From NCBI RefSeq assembly GCF_001039355.2, contig NW_019773670.1:214926-278925 (forward strand): a stretch of DNA of 64,000 nt, read 5' to 3'. The notes below the pieces were generated by a model, which made no database searches, was not told the DNA's origin, and saw only the letters and a program-made list of their open reading frames with translations. Source of the DNA: Lingula anatina. Its lineage: Eukaryota > Brachiopoda > Lingulata > Lingulida > Lingulidae. Each line of letters starts with the position of its first letter. The stretch's first letter is position 1. Position numbers and translations under genes: made by a program. Of the stretch, positions 61,201 to 64,000 are shown in pieces.

Positions 61201-63379
61201 TATGTTAAGAACATCTATCTTATGCTTTTTGTATAATTGTAAGACAGTACCAGAGTATATGTTGAATATTATTTCTTGTAGTATTTTGGACTACTGGACC
61301 ACACCTGGAGCTAATGCAATAAATGGAACAGGTGAGATTTTATCTTTAATATGTATGATACATATAAAGATAACTGTAAATGCATGTCAATGAGAAAATT
61401 TCTAACTGCATGGATTTTTTTATTTTACACAAATTAATGAGCTCTGAGTTAGTCAAAACAGTGTACCAGTAGTTGTAGTTTAGCCTGTAGATTTTAGAAA
61501 AGGTTGAAAATCATGATAACAGTGCTATTTATAGTTTAGAGAGGTAACAATTGATCTTTTGCAACCTGGTGTTTTTCAGATGGAACATTTTTTCACCCTT
61601 TTATTACTAAAGATGAAACTCTTGAACTATTTTCAACAGACATATGCAGGTGAGATTTATTTTACACAAAAATATCGATGGAGAAGGTTTTGGCTTATTT
61701 TGAAATGAAAAAGATAAAGAAAGAAATAAAATGCTAGGAAGTATGGATCAAACACTGAGATTAACATAAACCCTCACCCAGCAAACTAAGGGGCCATTCA
61801 CAATGAATTTCGAAAAGCTGATGATTGTATGAGAAAGTTGAAAACAAGGGGAGACGTGTTTAAGTCTGTTAACCTGATGGCATTCAGCAAGGGTCCCTTT
61901 AGAGTTGGCTAGTGCGCATTGGATAGGTTGACAAAATTCAGTGTGAACAGTCCCTAAATTTGTTCCAAATCTAACTCTAAGTAGAAGATGGTTTATGTTC
62001 AGTTATGCATTTTTTTATCATATTTGAGAGAGACTGTTTACACACAGAGCTGACCAATTAAAAAAAATTGGGGGGGGGGGGGGAAGAGGGAGAGAAACAA
62101 ATTTTTTTTCATTATGGGGGCTGTGAAATCATTCTACTTCACTACAGATTTGAATCAGCATTAGATTTGTTTTAGTTAACATAACCTATTGGTCACTGGG
62201 ACAGGTTACTGGGTATGAGCACTTAGTGCCTTGTCATAGGGTGCAGAAGTGATACACATATCTTCTGTGTTGTAAGATGAGATAAGACATAGGGCAACTT
62301 CAGTGCACAGGACTTATGCTTTTATCAGTGGGTAAATAAAGACATTTTGGTACTGAATTGAATACATATATGTTTTAAGTGTGATATCCTGGTATAGGGT
62401 TTTATACATTTTAATTTAGTTAATACTGAGTTGTCTTCTAACTGTTTTTGTATTGTCTTTCTTTAAGTTGAATTATTAATTCTGGAATTAACTTTTATTT
62501 ATTCAACTACCTGTAGCAGTTATACAGGGGTAACTGGGGTTGTGTTAAAAAACTTATTGTTTAGAAATACAGGGAACTTACAGGGGCGGATCCAGAGATA
62601 TTTTCTGACAGTCTTCCAAATTATCTTTGTTGGACCATCCCCATTTTTGACCGTCTTCCGACAGGAAAAGTTAGATACCCGTCTATATAAAATCTTGAAA
62701 AGACTTGAAATTCTGACCGTCTTCCGGAAGACCCAGAAGAGGGCCTAAATCCACCCCTGACTTAGTGTGGTACAGTTTCTGTTCTATGTACTAAATAAGT
62801 TCAGGGAATGATACATCTAGGAAGAGGGCCTAGAGCCAAAAGCTTGGATAGGATATTATATCTTTTTAGTAGACCTTCATAGATGTAGATGCATCATCAG
62901 GCCCGTAGCCAGGGGGGGTTCAGGGGGTTCGAAAGAACCGCCCCTTTTTCTGGGAAAAGGTCCACTCTGAGTAAAATTTGACCTAGGTACATAGAGTTCT
63001 TAAGGGAAAGGTCCACTTTTTCAGAAAAAGAACCCCCCTTTTGAAATTGCTGGCTACGGGCCTGATCATTATGATAACTTATTTCATAAAAATCTATACG
63101 GTGACTTGATATGAATCTTCAGTGTATTATGTACCAGTATGCTAATGTGTCGAAGATTTTTTTTTTAAGAAGCTATTTTAGGTAAATATTTTTCCAGATC
63201 TATAGGTGCTACATATGAGCAAGAAATGACCGTCCTTGGGATCAATACTTACAGATTTGTAGTGCCTAAACAAATATTACAGGACTATGAACACTACCCA
63301 CCAAATGTTGGCTTTTGTACACCAGACAAAACAAGGTGTCTGGGTGCAGGACTATTGAATGCTACTGTATGCAAACAAG
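58236..63379 (+). CDS. CD36/SCARB-family scavenger receptor (3' partial, 8 exons visible)
   Basis: Exons: 58236-58355, 59274-59434, 59933-60074, 60395-60610, 60842-60933, 61282-61331, 61580-61649, 63198-63379. They join in phase for 344 residues, about three quarters of the usual 470-530. The ATG is the first after an in-frame TAA. The family binds lipoproteins, fatty acids or lysosomal cargo at the plasma or lysosomal membrane. Residues about 10-33 are the N-terminal transmembrane helix (LWTFAIIGLVLLGIGIGSIF). Family hallmarks follow: NPYEIVHRGDKPALKEKGPYSYR, LIWGYEDTLL, IGLFYKQNGSDDGVY, LDYWTTPGANAINGTDG, FFHPFITKDETLELFSTDICRS and VGFCTPD with paired cysteines. Seven N-glycosylation sequons are visible (NGT, NET, NFT, NGS, NYS, NGT, NAT). 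The C-terminal helix and tail lie beyond the window, so SR-B1, CD36 and LIMP-2 types cannot be told apart. Confidence 0.94.
58356..59273 (+). other. First CD36-family intron, nothing recognised
   Basis: AT-rich sequence without coding exons, MITE ends or long simple repeats that I could detect. Confidence 0.5.
61790..61954. mobile_element. Short MITE with TAA flanks
   Basis: 165 bp. Ends GGGGCCATTCACAATGAATT and (reverse complement) GGGACTGTTCACACTGAATT form an imperfect terminal inverted repeat of about 20 bp. TAA lies outside both ends. No coding capacity. It lies in the CD36-family intron before the 63198 exon. A PIF/Harbinger-like origin is inferred from the TAA duplication. Confidence 0.7.
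62070..62083. repeat. Poly-G run
   Basis: Run of about 14 G in the CD36-family intron, just after a short A run. Confidence 0.9.
62581..62759. mobile_element. hAT-like MITE with CAGGGGCGGATCC end
   Basis: 179 bp. Left end CAGGGGCGGATCCA; right end reverse complement CAGGGGTGGATTTA. Directly outside is a 5-bp repeat, ACTTA, on each side. The interior has three copies of a GACMGTCTTCC motif. CAG-starting ends of this kind are seen in hAT elements. Confidence 0.7.
62898..63064. mobile_element. MITE with perfect CAGGCCCGTAGCCAG ends
   Basis: 167 bp with a perfect 15-bp terminal inverted repeat, CAGGCCCGTAGCCAG, and a 5-bp flanking duplication, ATCAT. The interior is G-rich on the left and C-rich on the right, and adds to the hairpin. 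No coding capacity. It sits 134 bp before the CD36-family exon at 63198. Confidence 0.85.
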
Positions 63380-63819
63380 GTGGGTACAGTGTAGCTTTTG
63401 TTAATGGCATGCATTACTTTGAGTCTGTTACCCACAGCAGTCTCGGCATATTTGTTTGTTTGTTTGTTTTTTTCTTTTTTTGTAACATCAGTTGATAGTG
63501 ATAACATTGTACCAGCCAGCAAGATATTATATACAGTAGTTTGACTATACCCATTGTGGTATCACTTGGTTAGCTGGTTATCTTGGTACAATTACTTTGA
63601 AAGCTAAACATCCCAGAAGCGCAGGTTGAATCTTGTCTGATCAGACTACTAACACCCTGAGCTTCAGAGATAACTTGACACTAACCTCTTCACAATAGCC
63701 TATCTTCATCGTGTCAAGTTACCTCTGACCACATTAGATTGCCCCCGCCGCCCGCCAATCAAATTTAAAGCCCGCACTCAATGACTCATTGAACGATCTA
63801 GCCAATGAACGCGAACGAG
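63380..63819. other. Sequence after the last visible CD36-family exon
   Basis: No further CD36-family exon was found to the window end. A short inverted repeat, TAACTTGACAC ... GTGTCAAGTTA, lies at about 63671-63721. It is followed by a GC-richer block (63740-63850) unlike the surrounding AT-rich DNA, which leads into the helicase fragment and probably belongs to the same inserted segment. Confidence 0.5.
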
Positions 63820-63975
63820 TCAAAGCGCGCTTTGTTGAAATCCGGACCAATCAGAGATAAGGCTCAATATCAGGGACTTGCCGTAACCTGTGGGCAGCAC
63901 GCAAAATACATCATCCCTCAGTAGATAATGATGCAGGGCCTCAAACTGCTCTGGTTTCAATTCCGATATACTCAT
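63820..63975 (-). pseudogene. RecQ-type helicase N-terminal fragment
   Basis: The minus-strand frame from ATG 63975 reads MSISELKPEQFEALHHYLLR, then DDVFCVLPTGYGKSLILS, then diverges and stops at 63820. LKPEQ matches RecQ motif 0 and LPTGYGKS matches helicase motif I (Walker A, ATP binding). Everything after motif I is missing. The frame also stays open to the right edge of the window. It is either a truncated copy or the first exon of a gene whose intron I cannot place. It lies antisense downstream of the last visible CD36-family exon. Confidence 0.6.
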
Positions 63976-64000
63976 ATTTTGCAAAGAATCAAGAGATAAC

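Noticed and set aside
63740-63850. Three CCAAT-like boxes as a promoter
   Set aside because: They lie in or beside the antisense helicase fragment and no transcript start is implied. The composition is better explained by an inserted segment.

Overview
This is AT-rich, intron-rich animal nuclear DNA. Five spliced protein-coding genes can be read directly from conserved protein blocks joined at GT/AG boundaries with consistent codon phase. Short phase-split exons, long introns full of microsatellites and miniature inverted-repeat transposons, metazoan-type gene families and apparent haplotype-level polymorphism suggest a marine invertebrate. A lophotrochozoan or an invertebrate deuterostome is my guess; the sequence does not settle the phylum.

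Layout: (1) 234-12091 (+), the 3' part of an ARHGAP6-type RhoGAP gene whose 5' end lies left of the window. (2) 14331-18292 (-), a complete ten-exon ALG5 (dolichyl-phosphate beta-glucosyltransferase), convergent with ARHGAP6. (3) 21227-26269 (+), a compact CRAL-TRIO/Sec14-like lipid-binding protein, divergent from ALG5. (4) 26270-32728, mostly intergenic or untranslated sequence holding a near-perfect 46-bp-arm hairpin and a MITE. (5) 32729-57860 (-), a complete eleven-exon sphingosine-1-phosphate phosphatase-like gene spread over 25 kb. Its introns hold a 2.8-kb direct duplication joined at an ambiguous base, a family of foldback MITEs and a cluster of nested hairpins. (6) 58236-63379 (+), the 5' three quarters of a CD36/SCARB-family scavenger receptor gene, divergent from the phosphatase and running off the right edge. 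(7) 63820-63975 (-), a RecQ-type helicase N-terminal fragment lying antisense downstream of the last visible CD36-family exon.

The genes are not an operon. ALG5 acts in ER N-glycan precursor synthesis, the S1P phosphatase in ER sphingolipid turnover, and the CRAL-TRIO and CD36-family proteins in lipid binding or uptake. A shared lipid/membrane theme is visible but may be chance. Orientation alternates (+ - + - +), giving two head-to-head and two tail-to-tail pairs.

The most interesting non-genic material is the foldback MITE family with 3-bp flanking duplications, the hairpin cluster at 45.0-45.8 kb, two short CAG-ended elements that both have 5-bp flanking repeats, and a 60-bp tandem duplication of the 3' end of a phosphatase exon that creates a second in-frame splice donor. 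I saw no CRISPR array, no rRNA and no tRNA gene, and nothing that I can defend as a wholly new system.
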